Shown here piece by piece: positions 1-8,176 of a stretch of 64,000 nt of DNA; position 1 is the stretch's first letter, and every line of letters begins with the position of its first letter. The translations under genes were made by a program, and so were the position numbers. Source of the stretch: Balneolaceae bacterium (lineage in GTDB: Bacteria; Bacteroidota; Rhodothermia; Balneolales; Balneolaceae). The notes below the pieces were generated by a model. It did not search any database. It was not told the DNA's origin and was given only the letters and a program-made list of their open reading frames with translations. The stretch is taken from positions 34,667 through 98,666 of the forward strand of contig SLLL01000009.1 of the NCBI GenBank assembly GCA_007134085.1, read 5' to 3'.

Positions 1-60
1 GTAATACGGTTTAAACCCTCTTTTCGTTGCACATTATTTTAAAAAATGGGTGATCTTAGC

Positions 61-1104
61 TCAATTCAGATTGTCGAGAACTACAGCTGCTTCGAGTGGC
101 TTTACCACAACTTCATCGTTCTTTTCGAAGACAATTCTGTTATCTGTATGGATGATGTAACGCTCACCGGCACACTCAACATGATAGGTAATATCGTGCC
201 CCTTAAATTCTCTTGCGATGATAATACCGCGGCTATACCCATTCGATGAGCCGTTTGGAGTCTCAATAGTAAGGTGTTCGGGACGAATGGAACATGTTAC
301 ACGCCCGTTAGCAGAGCGGTTTAGTTTAATGCATCCAAGTTTGGTTTGAATGGTATCACAATTATCTACATCTCCTTCAAAAAGATTTGTGCGGCCCAAA
401 AATTGTGCAACAAACTTTGTTTTTGGCTGATAGTAAACCTCTTCAGGAAGGCCTATCTGCTCAATTCTCCCTTCGTTCATCACTGCAATCCGGTCAGCAA
501 AAGAAAGGGCTTCTTCCTGATCGTGCGTTACAAGAACGGCACTCATCCCTGCTTTTTTTAAGATAGAACGGACCTCTTTCCGGGTAGATTCCCGAAGCAT
601 GGCATCGAGGTTTGAAAATGGTTCATCGAGAAGAACAAGCTTGGGCTCCGGCGCAATGGCTCTTGCAAGCGCAACTCTTTGTTGTTGCCCGCCGGAGAGT
701 TCTGCTGGGCTTTTATGTTTATGATCTCCCATGCCGGTACGGCAAAGCACCTCTTCAGCAAAAACCTTTCTCTTGAATTTTGGCAGCTTCGTAAGCCCAA
801 ATGCTACATTATCGAGTGCGGTCATATGCGGGAAAAGGGCATAGTCCTGAAATACAAAGCCGATGCCTCTTTTTTGAGGAGCTTTGTGAACTTTGCTTGA
901 TGAAAGGAGTTCCCCTTCAAGATAGATTTCGCCGTGATCTGCATGTTCAAATCCGGCAATCATACGAAGCGTTGTAGTTTTACCGCAACCGCTTGGCCCG
1001 AGAAGTGCAAATATCTCATTTTCCTGAACCTCAAACGATGCCTGTTGAATTACAGGGACGCCGTCTTCAAACGATTTCTCAATATGTTTTACTTCAAGCA
1101 GCAT
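61..1104 (-). CDS. ABC transporter ATP-binding protein, FbpC/PotA-like
   Basis: This is the cytoplasmic ATPase of an ABC importer (347 aa). The sequence shows a Walker A GPSGCGKTT near residues 36-44, a Q-loop in VFQDYALFPH near 84-93, the signature LSGGQQQR near 136-143, Walker B LVLLDEP near 156-162 and an H-loop in VTHDQEEA. The last ~110 residues form a TOBE-like regulatory region. Length and Q-loop wording resemble iron(III) (FbpC) or polyamine (PotA) ATPases; the substrate cannot be fixed because no permease or binding protein is visible. It is transcribed out of the window on the left, so partners may lie there. ATG start and TGA stop are both inside the window. Confidence 0.88.
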   Translation of the reverse strand: MLLEVKHIEKSFEDGVPVIQQASFEVQENEIFALLGPSGCGKTTTLRMIAGFEHADHGEIYLEGELLSSSKVHKAPQKRGIGFVFQDYALFPHMTALDNVAFGLTKLPKFKRKVFAEEVLCRTGMGDHKHKSPAELSGGQQQRVALARAIAPEPKLVLLDEPFSNLDAMLRESTRKEVRSILKKAGMSAVLVTHDQEEALSFADRIAVMNEGRIEQIGLPEEVYYQPKTKFVAQFLGRTNLFEGDVDNCDTIQTKLGCIKLNRSANGRVTCSIRPEHLTIETPNGSSNGYSRGIIIAREFKGHDITYHVECAGERYIIHTDNRIVFEKNDEVVVKPLEAAVVLDNLN

Positions 1105-1297
1105 GAATAATAGGCTGAATTAAATAAACTGCACAGAATTTAAATACTCTTATTTAAATTCAGTCTATATAAACTAAGGAATTTTTTTCTTCTTTAAAAT
1201 TGGCTTAAACAGTCATAATACACTCTGTTTTGTAATCGCATAGTACCAACAGATAATTTTAAAATCTCAATCCCTAAAATGGTTACTTTTTTACATC

Positions 1298-1852
1298 GTG
1301 AATAGAACAAATTCTACAGAAATACCATTGAGTAAAACTAAGATGATCTTATCACTGGTAATCTCAATTGTATTTACTGGATTAGGATTCTGGTTCGTTC
1401 TTGCCCCACCTCAGAGTGATCATTTGCTATTCGGAAATACTCCTTTATTGCTGCTTACAGGCCTTTCGGCTGTTGTTCTGTTTGGCCTTTTAACGGTTTC
1501 TATTTCTATAAAGCTATTTGATAAAAAACCGGGGCTAATTATTGACGATCAGGGAATTACTGACAATTCAAGTGGATTATCGGCAGATTTTATCCCTTGG
1601 GAAGAAATTGAAGAGATTCAAATTACTCGTTTGATGAGTCAAAAACTGCTTGTGATAGTGGTTAAAAATCCGCAGATCTATATAGATAGAGTTTCTAACC
1701 CGGTAAAAAGGAGTTCCATCAAAATGAATTTTAGCACCTATGGATCACCTTTAGTTATTTCTTCAAATGCATTGAAAGTAAACTTTGCGAATCTGCACAC
1801 ATTAATTGTGGAAAAATTTGATAATAAAAAGTCAGAAAAGGTTAGAGATTAA
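1298..1852 (+). CDS. STM3941-like small membrane protein
   Basis: A 184-residue protein of unknown function that resembles the STM3941 family by its opening IPLSKTKMILSL. Two hydrophobic segments (about residues 16-38 and 46-70) are followed by a ~100-residue soluble domain with a PH-like pattern (DDQGITDNSSG, then IPWEEIEEI). I therefore expect an inner-membrane protein with a cytoplasmic domain. The start is GTG at 1298; an ATG 20 bases upstream is out of frame. It stands alone and converges on the beta-barrel gene. Family assignment is from memory of the motif. Confidence 0.7.
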   Translation: MNRTNSTEIPLSKTKMILSLVISIVFTGLGFWFVLAPPQSDHLLFGNTPLLLLTGLSAVVLFGLLTVSISIKLFDKKPGLIIDDQGITDNSSGLSADFIPWEEIEEIQITRLMSQKLLVIVVKNPQIYIDRVSNPVKRSSIKMNFSTYGSPLVISSNALKVNFANLHTLIVEKFDNKKSEKVRD

Positions 1853-1935
1853 ACTCTTATCTCAGCGCAGTATGTCCTGATGAGTTCTGATGATACCGTG
1901 AAAGTTATCCACAAACTGTATTCAAATAAAATCCA

Positions 1936-2490
1936 TCAAAACCTCAGGTTCACCCCAACTGCCAGCCGGCCAATGTTATCGAAATTTATATCATCCATCG
2001 AAGATATCCGGCTTATTCTATACTCTACAAAGGGCCTTAAAAAAGGAAATAATGTTACCTCTGCACCCCCAAAACCGTTATAGTAGAAACCATTCTCCGT
2101 AAAAGCTGCCTCCGGCAATTCGGGGTTGAATTTGTACCGCTCCATGCCAATGCCAAACCCGGCATACGGTTTTACTAAACCAATATTTAATCCAAGAATT
2201 GCAGCCAGGCCAAAGTCATACAAGTCAAAATCCCCGCTTATGGCGAACTCACTTATGGTAACATTGTTTGTTTCGTTGAAGTAACTTAGATGGGCCCTGA
2301 TATCAAGATCAAGTACAGGCAAAATGTTGAGTAGATTTTTTTCAATTCTTGCACCAAATCCGTTGGTGGGGTCTTCTGTTCTAATTTCGTATGAGGCTCC
2401 AACAGCCCACTGAGCTTTGGCAGTTTTATTGGCTGAAGTGATTAAAAAAATACAAAATAGAAGTAATGAGCTTTTTAACAACAGTTTCAT
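1936..2490 (-). CDS. Predicted outer-membrane beta-barrel protein
   Basis: A 184-residue protein with an N-terminal signal peptide (hydrophobic LLLKSSLLLFCIFLITSA, cleavage after the alanines near residue 26). The rest alternates polar and hydrophobic residues and ends in an aromatic residue (GVNLRF), as in small outer-membrane beta barrels. Glycine/aromatic runs such as GLVKPYAGFGIGMERYKF are typical strands. No enzymatic motif is visible. It is monocistronic, with a divergent 358-base region separating it from the Gfo/Idh gene. Exact function unknown. Confidence 0.75.
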   Translation of the reverse strand: MKLLLKSSLLLFCIFLITSANKTAKAQWAVGASYEIRTEDPTNGFGARIEKNLLNILPVLDLDIRAHLSYFNETNNVTISEFAISGDFDLYDFGLAAILGLNIGLVKPYAGFGIGMERYKFNPELPEAAFTENGFYYNGFGGAEVTLFPFLRPFVEYRISRISSMDDINFDNIGRLAVGVNLRF

Positions 2491-2848
2491 AGTGTGTGAG
2501 GTTGTGTTTTCGTTTTATCTGGTTTTCTCAATACCCGGGTTCAAACATGATTGTTTCAGTCAATCATACCAATTTTGAACAATAATTATTCAACATCTGC
2601 GTGTTTTGTTGCAAGCTTTATGTATAAAGCTGTGAAAGCGCATCCTTTTTTATTGACGTAACACGAAAAAAAGATTAATATACCCTCATGTATGCTAATT
2701 TTGATGGTACAAATTCAACAAATCCGGCTCGGACTAAGTGGTGTTCTCCCTCTAACATGAGTGCCAGCTTTCCTGATTTGTAACATATGATGTACACAGT
2801 CAAAAAAGGATATTTGTAAATTGAACCATAAAATAAATACGTCCAATC
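2491..2848. promoter_or_regulatory. Divergent intergenic region with two inverted repeats
   Basis: No gene is visible in this 358-base divergent space. It holds a perfect inverted repeat ATGATTG/CAATCAT (2547-2553 and 2561-2567, 7-base spacer), about 57 bases upstream of the beta-barrel start. A second palindrome, AGCTTTA-tgta-TAAAGCT, lies at 2614-2631. Either could be an operator; this is inference from symmetry only. Confidence 0.3.
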
Positions 2849-4369
2849 ATGAAAGAGTTAGATGATAAAAAGAAAAGTGGTTTATCACGCCGCGATTTCC
2901 TTGGAAAAGCTGCAGCATTCTCAGCCGCTTTTACCATTGTACCAAGTAAAGTTGTAAGTGGTTTAGGCCACAAAGCACCAAGTGATACATTGAACATTGC
3001 AGGTATTGGAGTTGGAGGCCGTGGCAACGCTGTTCTTCAAGCAATGACATCTGAAAATATTGTTGCTGTATGTGATGTTGACTGGAGATATTCTGAGAAC
3101 GCATTCAGAAATTACCCTGATGCAAAAAAATATAAAGACTACAGGGTGATGTATGATGAAATGATGGATGATATCGATGCCGTGATGATTGCCGGCTCTG
3201 ATCATACACACGCCATTCAGGCTGCTCACGCAATGGTAGAAGGCAAGCATGTTTACGTTGAAAAGCCTCTTACGCACACAGTTTACGAATCAAGGCTGCT
3301 TACCAAACTCGCTGAAAAGCATAAAGTGGCCACCCAAATGGGTAATCAGGGCTCTTCAGATGAAGGCATCAACCTGATGATTGAATGGATCAGGGCTGGT
3401 GAAATTGGCGAAGTAAGAAAGATTGAATCCTTTACTGACCGTCCAATCTGGCCACAAGGGCTCAACACTCCATCAGAAGAAATGCCGGTACCAGACACAA
3501 TGGACTGGGATCTGTTTGTTGGACCCGCTAAGATGAGGCCATACCATGAGATCTACACGCCATGGAATTTCCGCGGATGGTGGGATTTTGGTACAGGTGC
3601 ACTGGGAGACATGGCTTGCCACATTCTTGAAGCTCCTTTCAAAGCACTTGAACTTGGGTACCCAACAAAAGTACAAGGAAGCTCATCTATGCTTTTAAGA
3701 GATAGCGCACCGGTTTCACAAAAAGTACGTTTGGTATATCCAAGAAGACAAACCAGTTTTGGCATTCAGCCTGAAGTTGAAATTGACTGGTATGATGGCG
3801 GCTTGCAGCCTGTGAAACCTGAGGGATGGACAGAAGCACAAAAATATAAGCCAGACGCATGGCCAGGCGGTGGCAACATGAACCATCGTGGTGGTGCTGT
3901 TATCTTTCACGGTTCTAAAGATACCATGATTTGTGGCTGCTACGGAGCCGATCCATGGTTACTCTCCGGCCGGGTACCTGATGTACCAAAAACTGAGCGG
4001 CGCGTTGATACCAATCACTACATGGATTGGGTACGTGCCTGTAAAGAGAGCCCAGAAAGCCGTGTAGAAGCAAAGTCTGCTTTCCATGAGTCAGGCCCAT
4101 TCAATGAAATGGTTGTGATGGGAGTATTGGCAGTTCGCCTGCAGGCTCTTAACAAAGAGCTCCACTGGGATGGCGAAAATATGCAGTTCACTAATATTGG
4201 CCCGGATGAGTCACTCAGAATCATCATTGAAGATGGCTTCACCATTGAAGATGGCCACCCATCATTCAGACGAGATATGACCGAGCCTCTGAACGCACGT
4301 GAATTTGCAAACAGCCTTATCAAAACAAACTACCGTGAAGGCTGGTACTTGCCAGACATGCCGGCATAA
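2849..4369 (+). CDS. Exported Gfo/Idh/MocA family oxidoreductase
   Basis: A 506-residue NAD(P)-dependent sugar oxidoreductase-like protein. The N-terminus has a twin-arginine signal (SRRDFLGKAAAFSAAF, residues 13-28), so the folded, cofactor-loaded enzyme is probably exported by Tat. The Rossmann motif GIGVGGRGN begins near residue 52, and the family lysine is in VEKPLTHT near residue 138. The C-terminal GFO_IDH_MocA domain is long, as in Bacteroidota/Planctomycetota members. It lies 35 bases upstream of a DUF1080 lipoprotein, a common pairing that suggests joint work on 3-keto-sugars. The substrate is unknown. Confidence 0.9.
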   Translation: MKELDDKKKSGLSRRDFLGKAAAFSAAFTIVPSKVVSGLGHKAPSDTLNIAGIGVGGRGNAVLQAMTSENIVAVCDVDWRYSENAFRNYPDAKKYKDYRVMYDEMMDDIDAVMIAGSDHTHAIQAAHAMVEGKHVYVEKPLTHTVYESRLLTKLAEKHKVATQMGNQGSSDEGINLMIEWIRAGEIGEVRKIESFTDRPIWPQGLNTPSEEMPVPDTMDWDLFVGPAKMRPYHEIYTPWNFRGWWDFGTGALGDMACHILEAPFKALELGYPTKVQGSSSMLLRDSAPVSQKVRLVYPRRQTSFGIQPEVEIDWYDGGLQPVKPEGWTEAQKYKPDAWPGGGNMNHRGGAVIFHGSKDTMICGCYGADPWLLSGRVPDVPKTERRVDTNHYMDWVRACKESPESRVEAKSAFHESGPFNEMVVMGVLAVRLQALNKELHWDGENMQFTNIGPDESLRIIIEDGFTIEDGHPSFRRDMTEPLNAREFANSLIKTNYREGWYLPDMPA

Positions 4370-4404
4370 TTTAACTATGAACTAAAACCTAACGTTTAAA
4401 AATC

Positions 4405-5184
4405 ATGAAAATCACTTCAATCATTCATTTACTCTCTGCGTTTGTTTTAGCAGCTGTTTTGTTTGCAGCTTGTGCATCAGACGAGCAACGAGCAGAGCAG
4501 GCTGAAGAAGAAGTACCTATAAACACTTTAACCCAGGCCGAGATAGATGAAGGCTGGGTACTCCTGTTCGACGGAGAAACCACAACCGGCTGGCGCGGCT
4601 ACAACCAGGATTCTTTTCCTGAGGGTGGTTGGGTAGTTGAAGATGGCACACTTCGCGTAATCGGTACCGGAATGGGTGAAGCCGGCGGAGAAGGTGGGGA
4701 CATTATCTTTGATGAAAAATTCCACAACTTCAGGCTTTCACTCGAGTGGAAAGTATCAGAAGGGGGTAACTCCGGCATCTTCTACCTTGGGCAAGAGATA
4801 GAGAATACTCCTATCTGGCAGTCAGCCCCGGAAATGCAGATTCTGGACAACGACCGCCATCCTGATGCTGAACTTGGTGTTGATGGTAACCGAAAAGCAG
4901 GCGCACTCTATGACCTGATTCCTGCCGTACCTCAAAATTTCAGAGGAGCCGGCGAATGGAACAAAGCAGAGGTTCTTGTATATCGCGGAACCGTTGTACA
5001 CTTCCAGAACGGAGTTCCAGTTGTTGAATACCACCTTGGCACTCCTGCATGGAATGATATGGTTGCCAACAGCAAGTTTGCTGAATATGAGAACTTTGGT
5101 ATTAATCAACCAGGCTACATAGCGTTACAAGATCACGGTGATGATGTTTGGTTCAGAAATATCAAAATCAGGTTGATGGATTAA
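4405..5184 (+). CDS. DUF1080 (3-keto-disaccharide hydrolase) lipoprotein
   Basis: A 259-residue secreted protein. The signal peptide ends in a lipobox-like VLFAACAS (cysteine near residue 23), so it is probably a lipoprotein. The mature part is a DUF1080 domain, a concanavalin-like fold: WVLLFDGETTTGWRGY near residues 51-66, SGIFYLGQEI, APEMQILDN and the closing VWFRNIKIRLMD are typical. Family members cleave 3-keto-glycosides. It sits in an apparent operon with the upstream exported oxidoreductase and ends just before a strong terminator. Catalysis is inferred from family only. Confidence 0.88.
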   Translation: MKITSIIHLLSAFVLAAVLFAACASDEQRAEQAEEEVPINTLTQAEIDEGWVLLFDGETTTGWRGYNQDSFPEGGWVVEDGTLRVIGTGMGEAGGEGGDIIFDEKFHNFRLSLEWKVSEGGNSGIFYLGQEIENTPIWQSAPEMQILDNDRHPDAELGVDGNRKAGALYDLIPAVPQNFRGAGEWNKAEVLVYRGTVVHFQNGVPVVEYHLGTPAWNDMVANSKFAEYENFGINQPGYIALQDHGDDVWFRNIKIRLMD

Positions 5185-5214
5185 TTTTATTCATTAATAA
5201 TAGCAATCAATCGA

Positions 5215-5245
5215 AAGCCATCGCTTCTTAGCGATGGCTTTTTTT
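5215..5245 (+). terminator. Rho-independent terminator after the DUF1080 gene
   Basis: A perfect 10-bp stem AAGCCATCGC (5215-5224) / GCGATGGCTT (5231-5240) with a six-base loop is followed by a T run. It lies 31 bases after the stop codon and closes the oxidoreductase-DUF1080 operon. Confidence 0.92.
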
Positions 5246-5439
5246 ATGCTTCATATTTAAAGCTTTAAAATGTATACAAACAAAAAGTAAAAATATGGCT
5301 TCTTCATAAGTACTGATGCACCATCAACTTGGGAAAAGCCCAACTGATTCATTTGATTTTATACGTGTTTTCACCTACTAAACTATTTCCGGGCAGGTAA
5401 AAAAACCCATTTTTTCAAAAATAGAAGTTCTTTCTCATT

Positions 5440-5551
5440 TATTATTGTGGATTTACAATCATTTTTGGTAATATCTGATGCGCTCAAGTAGCGTCTCTCT
5501 TGATGAATAGTCAGGGTATCACGCCGGATACGTGTGATACCCTCTTTTTTT
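5440..5551 (+). ncRNA. Candidate small RNA ending in a terminator
   Basis: Between the terminated DUF1080 operon and the STAS gene lies a second strong terminator with no ORF before it. Just upstream is a small hairpin CGCT-caagt-AGCG near 5481-5493, plus a possible TCAAG/CTTGA pairing. A terminator with no gene to terminate suggests a short independent transcript of roughly 110 bases. The 5' end is a guess and no known RNA family was recognised. Confidence 0.3.
5513..5551 (+). terminator. Rho-independent terminator of an unassigned transcript
   Basis: Stem AGGGTATCAC (5513-5522) / GTGATACCCT (5534-5543), followed by seven Ts (5545-5551) after one C. It lies upstream of the STAS gene and downstream of an already terminated operon. 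Confidence 0.85.
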
Positions 5552-5584
5552 GTAACATGCCTTTCTTAAAAACGTATTCTTATT

Positions 5585-5615
5585 TTTGCTCTGTCTTACT
5601 TAGTTCTATATTTAG
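5585..5615 (+). promoter_or_regulatory. Possible Bacteroidota-type promoter of the STAS operon
   Basis: TTTG at 5585-5588 and TATATTTA at 5607-5614, 18 bases apart, resemble the -33 TTTG / -7 TAnnTTTG promoter of Bacteroidota (last base differs). It is 38 bases before the STAS start codon. The motif is short, so chance occurrence is possible. Confidence 0.35.
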
Positions 5616-5652
5616 AAGTACAATTTTCTTTTCAATTAGATTTTAACCAAAA

Positions 5653-6006
5653 ATGAAAACATTCAAAATTGAGCACCGTAACTCCGACGGTTTCGAGATT
5701 ATAGATCTTTATGGCGAGCTCGATGCACATACAGCCTCTCAGCTTGAGGAATCACTTAAAAATCTCATCAGCGATCAAAAATCTAACATCATCGTGAACT
5801 TCAGAGAGCTCGATTATATTGCCAGTGCGGGCCTTGGAGTGTTTATGGCATATATAGAAGATGTTAGAACTATTGGCGGAGATATAAAGCTATCTAACAT
5901 GAACGACAAGGTGTACAACGTGTTTGATTTGCTCGGTTTCCCCACACTCTACGACATTTTTGACGATGAGAAACAAGCTATCAAGAAATTTTTAAGTGAC
6001 AGCTGA
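5653..6006 (+). CDS. STAS-domain anti-sigma factor antagonist
   Basis: A 117-residue single STAS domain. It begins with the family strand FEIIDLYGELDA and contains the phosphoacceptor region DYIASAGLGVF with the expected serine at about residue 58. In RsbV/SpoIIAA-type systems the unphosphorylated form binds the anti-sigma kinase and frees its target; the kinase phosphorylates this serine and the PP2C phosphatase removes the phosphate. The kinase and phosphatase genes follow at once, so this is the first gene of a partner-switching cassette. Cytoplasmic. Confidence 0.92.
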   Translation: MKTFKIEHRNSDGFEIIDLYGELDAHTASQLEESLKNLISDQKSNIIVNFRELDYIASAGLGVFMAYIEDVRTIGGDIKLSNMNDKVYNVFDLLGFPTLYDIFDDEKQAIKKFLSDS

Positions 6007-6014
6007 AAAGGTTT

Positions 6015-6437
6015 TTGAATAATACAGCTACATATCACAAAGCCATTAAGGCTGCAACCTCAAAGCTTACTGATATCCGAAAGTTTGTGGCGAAACATGC
6101 CAGAGAACATGGATTCAACGAAAAACAAATTTCTGATATTCAGCTTGCAGTAGATGAGGCATGTACGAATATCATTAAGCATGCCTATCAATTTGATCAA
6201 ACAAAGAATTTCAGGATTGAGCTTGAGTTTGATGGTGATCAACTCAGTATAACACTCACCGATCACGGGTCAGGATTTGATCCGAACAGATACCAGAGGC
6301 CCGATCTCAAAAAGCAGATTGAAAAGAAAAAGAGAGGAGGAATGGGGATTTTTCTTATCAAAAACCTCATGGATGATGTTAGTTACTCCTCAAATAACAA
6401 TACGAATGTACTTCGGATGAGCAAAATCAGAAGTTGA
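6015..6437 (+). CDS. Anti-sigma regulatory factor, HATPase serine kinase
   Basis: A 140-residue RsbW/SpoIIAB-like GHKL ATPase. The N-box is DEACTNIIKHAY near residues 50-61, the G1 box is DHGSGFDP and the G2 region is RGGMGIFLIKNL. It should bind ATP, phosphorylate the STAS protein and hold a sigma factor or other partner. The start is TTG at 6015, eight bases after the STAS stop and just after an AAAAGG; the first in-frame ATG would lie inside the domain. The downstream phosphatase overlaps or abuts its end. Confidence 0.9.
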   Translation: MNNTATYHKAIKAATSKLTDIRKFVAKHAREHGFNEKQISDIQLAVDEACTNIIKHAYQFDQTKNFRIELEFDGDQLSITLTDHGSGFDPNRYQRPDLKKQIEKKKRGGMGIFLIKNLMDDVSYSSNNNTNVLRMSKIRS

Positions 6438-6439
6438 TA

Positions 6440-8176
6440 ATGATTGCTATGGGCGAAGAAAAAAATCAATCCCACTCAACTTTCGAACTTAAAACTGTTA
6501 TTGAAACAAGCAGAATGCTTGTTGAATCGCGGGATACCGATTTTGTTCTTAATAACTTACTGCTCATTTTAATGGGGCGCCTGCTTGTTACAAAAGCAGC
6601 AATTTTTATTCATGACCCCGTTGAAGAAACCTACACCTTAAGAAAGAAAAAAGGGTTCGACAAGCTGGAAGAGGGCGCACATTATACGTTTGATTTAGGC
6701 CCAGAGAAGAATAAAGAGCCCTATTTTGAGGTTGGCTCTGCAGATAAAATCAAACCTGAAAATGGTGCCGATTTACAAAACTGCTTTCTTTTCAATTTGA
6801 GGACAAGTAATAATCACCACGGTTATCTTTTGCTTGGCCCTAAAGCAATCAGAACATCTTTCAGCAGAGAAGATCTCGGGTTCACCGAAAGCCTCTGTAT
6901 TATCTCAACTGCTGCTCTGGTAAACTCGCAACTGTTCACAGAGCTTACCAACACATACCGAAACCTCGACAGGCGCATTCACGAGCTTAACACGCTTTTT
7001 GATCTTTCCAAAGAGTTTAACCTGCTTGTAGACAGAGAGAAGATCTCATCCATCTTTAAATTTGCCCTTCTTGGGCAGCTATTTATCCGAACATTTTTCC
7101 TGATTTACAAAACCGGCAGTAAATACACGCTCCTTACCTCAAGTGGTGCTGTGGTAAAGCCCACTCAAAAGCAGATTAATTCCATCTTTTTAGAAGCTGA
7201 TGAGGATATTCTTGTAGTTGATGAGAATCTCAAAAATCAGCATGAATGGATCAAGAAAAGTAATATTACTGCACTAATTAGCGTAACCATTCAAAATGAG
7301 AGAGTAGCATTGATTGGAGTTGGGGAGCGGGTAAACAAAGTTCCTTTTTCAGAGTCAGATTATAACTTTCTCAAATCGCTTGCAAACCTTGCCGTTATCT
7401 CCATTCAAAAAACATTCTTTCTTGAAGAGAGAATTGATAAAGAACGAATGGAAGAAGAGCTCTCAATTGCTAAGGCGATACAAGAGGGGTTACTGCCCGA
7501 CCCCATCCCTGAAATTCCCGGAATAGATCTTGCAGCGAAAACTGTCTCATCACGAGAGGTAGGAGGCGACTATTTCGATATTGCCGAAGCCCCGGATGGG
7601 AGTACCATTTTTGCCATAGCTGATGTTACTGGTAAGGGCGTACCTGCCGCCCTGCTTATGGCAAATCTGCAATCTATGCTTCATGTGCTACTGCCAGTTG
7701 AAATTACACTGAGCGAGGCTACCGACAGAATCAATAATATTATTCATAAGAACACACCTTCCGATAAGTTTATCACGTTTTTCTGGGCAAAATATCTTAG
7801 CGAGCACAAAATACTTCGGTATGTAAACGCTGGCCACAACCCACCACTTCTGCTTCGCGTAGATTCAGATGAGTTTGTTGAATTGACTGATGGCGGGCTG
7901 CTTCTTGGAGCGATGGAAACATTTATGCCCTATGTGCAGACCGATATACAGCTTAACCCTGGCGATTTATTGGTTTGTTATACCGATGGCATTGATGAAA
8001 CTATGAACAAGAGCTTTGAAGAGTACGGTACAGAAAGGCTGAAAAGTTGCATCCTTGAAAATCGCGCCAAGAGTTCAGCGGAAATTATGGATGGCATTGT
8101 AGATAGTGTAAAAAGGTTTTCAGGAAATGTGTTTTCTGATGACCTCACACTACTGGTTCTCAAGGCCTGCGACTGA
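6440..8176 (+). CDS. GAF-containing PP2C (SpoIIE-type) phosphatase
   Basis: About 578 residues. Two GAF-like sensor regions (roughly residues 10-175 and 185-330) and a linker precede a SpoIIE/RsbU-type PP2C domain. The catalytic metal motifs are SREVGGDYFDI and IADVTGKGVPAALLM, followed by YVNAGHNPPLLL, LLVCYTDGIDE and DDLTLLVLK. It should dephosphorylate the STAS partner in response to an unknown intracellular signal. ATG 6440 is chosen; ATG 6449 and TTG 6434 are alternatives. No membrane segment is evident. Its last 17 bases overlap the convergent transglycosylase gene. Confidence 0.92.
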   Translation: MIAMGEEKNQSHSTFELKTVIETSRMLVESRDTDFVLNNLLLILMGRLLVTKAAIFIHDPVEETYTLRKKKGFDKLEEGAHYTFDLGPEKNKEPYFEVGSADKIKPENGADLQNCFLFNLRTSNNHHGYLLLGPKAIRTSFSREDLGFTESLCIISTAALVNSQLFTELTNTYRNLDRRIHELNTLFDLSKEFNLLVDREKISSIFKFALLGQLFIRTFFLIYKTGSKYTLLTSSGAVVKPTQKQINSIFLEADEDILVVDENLKNQHEWIKKSNITALISVTIQNERVALIGVGERVNKVPFSESDYNFLKSLANLAVISIQKTFFLEERIDKERMEEELSIAKAIQEGLLPDPIPEIPGIDLAAKTVSSREVGGDYFDIAEAPDGSTIFAIADVTGKGVPAALLMANLQSMLHVLLPVEITLSEATDRINNIIHKNTPSDKFITFFWAKYLSEHKILRYVNAGHNPPLLLRVDSDEFVELTDGGLLLGAMETFMPYVQTDIQLNPGDLLVCYTDGIDETMNKSFEEYGTERLKSCILENRAKSSAEIMDGIVDSVKRFSGNVFSDDLTLLVLKACD

